In this document: piece by piece, positions 62,361-64,000 of the stretch
How the letters are laid out: every line of letters begins with the position of its first letter
How positions within the stretch are numbered: position 1 is the stretch's first letter
Source of the DNA: Montifringilla adamsi
Lineage: Eukaryota > Chordata > Aves > Passeriformes > Passeridae
Direction: 5' to 3'
DNA: 64,000 nt
Assembly: GCA_017590115.1 (NCBI GenBank)
Contig: JAGGNK010006537.1
Coordinates: 124,001-188,000, forward strand
The notes under the pieces: generated by a model
Told to the model about the DNA's origin: nothing
The model's input: only the letters and a program-made list of their open reading frames with translations
Databases searched by the model: none
Translations under genes and position numbers: made by a program

Positions 62361-64000
62361 CTTTACACTGATGCACCTTTAACTACGGGGGAGTGAGTTC
62401 TCTGGAAGATGTCTTGGTTTGGGTTTTTTTGTTAGCTTATATACAAATTCTTCCAAAAATTTTTCACAACTGAAAAAAACAAAAATCTTCCAATGACAGG
62501 GAATCCATCCCACAGTTATTTAAACTAAAATTCAATGAACATAACCTGAATTGGTTTAGCTTCTGCTAAACTAAAATGTAATCATCAGTAATGAAATCAT
62601 GCTACATCTTTCTTCCAATAAAAGAGTCACCCATCTATTCAGTTTTCCAACAGTCACTGATTGGCTCAGTAATAAGTATATTATATGAGAGTTTAACTCT
62701 CTGCACGCCGCTTCCATCCCACTTAGCATCTCTGAAACAAGTAAGGCGTTTCATGACCTTATTCAAATAATGCTCTGATGTCCCTGATAACAAGCTTTCA
62801 AGTCAATTTTGTCAGTCGCTGGTTTTACATTTTGGTTTTACATTAAACCAATAAAGCAGCATAATAGATATGAACAAAGCTTAGACACTATTAATATATT
62901 GTTAACCAAATTCTGGATGTTCAAAAGCTTTCCTCAATTAAGAAAAATTGATATTCTGCAATGAAATAATTTTGTAATAGTATTCAAACTTAAAGGTTGA
63001 GCTAACTGATTAGCAATGCAATTTAAGCTTCTCGATATGGACATAATAACTAAGTTTTTTCTTCTACTGTGGTTAATTACTCTGTATTCTGACACTGGAT
63101 TTAAAAAATGTTTTAAGAAAAACCCCAAACAAAAAAACCCCCGAGGTCCCACAAAGCAATAAGGACAGTGGTTCATGACACTGGTGCTTAATTACTTGAT
63201 TCCAACGAGTAAAAAAGCACTCTATTTTACAGCTTCTGTTTAGCACCTTGCATACCCTCCTAACTCAACACAGTTTAATCACGTTATGGTAACTCTGCAA
63301 TTGCCCAGTCCCTTCAGCCACAGTTGAATTTTGCAGCTGGAGGAACTCTGTTGGACAAAAGAAGCAATGGTGATCACCCTTGGTCCTCACCTGTACAAAG
63401 TTAGATTATCACAAGCTATCTTCACCAAATTCTTAAGCAAGTACACATCAGGAGAGGTAAGCAGAGCTCATGCATCCTTATTCAGCTGCTCAGCTCTGGA
63501 GGCAGAAAGTACCTCAAAAACACAATAATTTCCTAAACTACCCATAGCATTATTATTCCTTAGCATTAAGTAGCTGTTCTTTTTAGCAATCTTTTTATAA
63601 CACAGAAAACACCCTCCTTTTCTTAAGAGAAAGTAGCAAGCAGCAAGTAATTGCACAAAAAGAAAAAGATCAGTTGAAGTTTTCCAGTCTTTGGCTTAAT
63701 ATTTCAGTTGCATCATGCACTTGCAGGAGCATCATCTTTCCCTCAGTCTAGTGCTTAAAGTCAGGCAGGTTCACCCTAGTCCCTGATGTTTTAGAATAAC
63801 AACTTGTAACAGGTAAACAAGGTACCACTAAGGATACTGTCAGCAGAAGACTCACAGATACTTTTATACCCAGTCTGCACTTCGGTCAAATCATTTACTA
63901 TTTGATCTCTAAAAGCCTAACAGACAGGTTTTACTGCACATCTATGTATTTCTACAGATTTACTCACTATTTTAACTGATAATAAACACTACATTTTCAA

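Larger units (their letters stand above)
58290..64000 (-). other. SEPTIN7 intron (partial), no coding exon recognised
   Basis: The intron upstream of the VEQ exon runs to the window edge, so it is at least 5.7 kb. I looked on the minus strand for the preceding septin exon (P-loop GESGLGKS, then YPGPSHRIKKTVQ) and did not find it. Contents seen are AT-rich unique sequence, a degenerate CR1-like piece near 59870-59925 and a 28-base T run at 62333-62360. Open frames here (for example 60292-60726 on plus) have no recognisable homology. Confidence 0.8.

Noticed and set aside
58290..64000. Search for the SEPTIN7 P-loop exon (GESGLGKS) and N-terminal exons
   Set aside because: No matching segment was found on the minus strand; these exons are presumed to lie past the window edge.
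1..64000. CRISPR arrays, tRNA/rRNA genes, endogenous retroviruses, phage or plasmid systems
   Set aside because: No regularly spaced repeats, cloverleaf-type genes, LTR pairs or retroviral gene remnants were recognised by reading; a covariance-model or profile search was not possible.

Overview
This is nuclear DNA from a vertebrate, most likely a bird. The one protein-coding gene I can identify is vertebrate SEPTIN7, with consensus GT-AG introns. Most recognisable interspersed repeats are CR1 LINE 3' ends in both orientations, some ending in the ATTCTGTG-type terminal motif typical of sauropsids. Short introns (0.5-6.4 kb) and a low repeat load favour a bird over a crocodilian or turtle. There are no bacterial-style operons, CRISPR arrays, tRNA or rRNA genes.

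Right part (about 37.9-64 kb, minus strand, AT-rich): the 3' ten constitutive coding exons of SEPTIN7. They join in frame from the G-domain segment starting Val-Glu-Gln (about residue 93 of the 437-residue human protein) to the terminal KGKIF and stop at 38377. The sum is 345 codons, which matches residues 93-437 exactly. The 5' exons, including the P-loop, lie beyond base 64000. The intron between exons 48150-48275 and 41632-41767 holds a previously hidden-looking 21-nt microexon (44031-44051). It would insert seven residues (FDTVEGM) in frame just before the C-terminal coiled coil. About 350 bp upstream of it, in transcription order, is an isolated CpG-rich island (about 44410-44790).

Middle part (about 27.8-37.9 kb): intergenic sequence with CR1 copies at 27795-28339, 33851-34560 and 37520-37685, a degenerate one near 29.8 kb, and a CpG island at 28812-29331 that looks like a promoter. 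By recalled synteny (EEPD1 follows SEPTIN7 in mammals) it could be the 5' end of a minus-strand neighbour, but no EEPD1 coding exon is in the window, so this is inference.

Left part (1-27.8 kb): no protein-coding exon recognised. Its most notable element is a recent tandem duplication (17149-17276 and 17278-17391). On the minus strand each copy carries a strong acceptor and a consensus CAG|GTAAGA donor, bracketing an 83-nt or 69-nt exon-like block. A second exon-like block lies at 24390-24432 on the same strand. With the CpG island these could be parts of one minus-strand noncoding or 5'-UTR transcript, which is a hypothesis. Human residue numbers and family comparisons are from memory; no database was searched.
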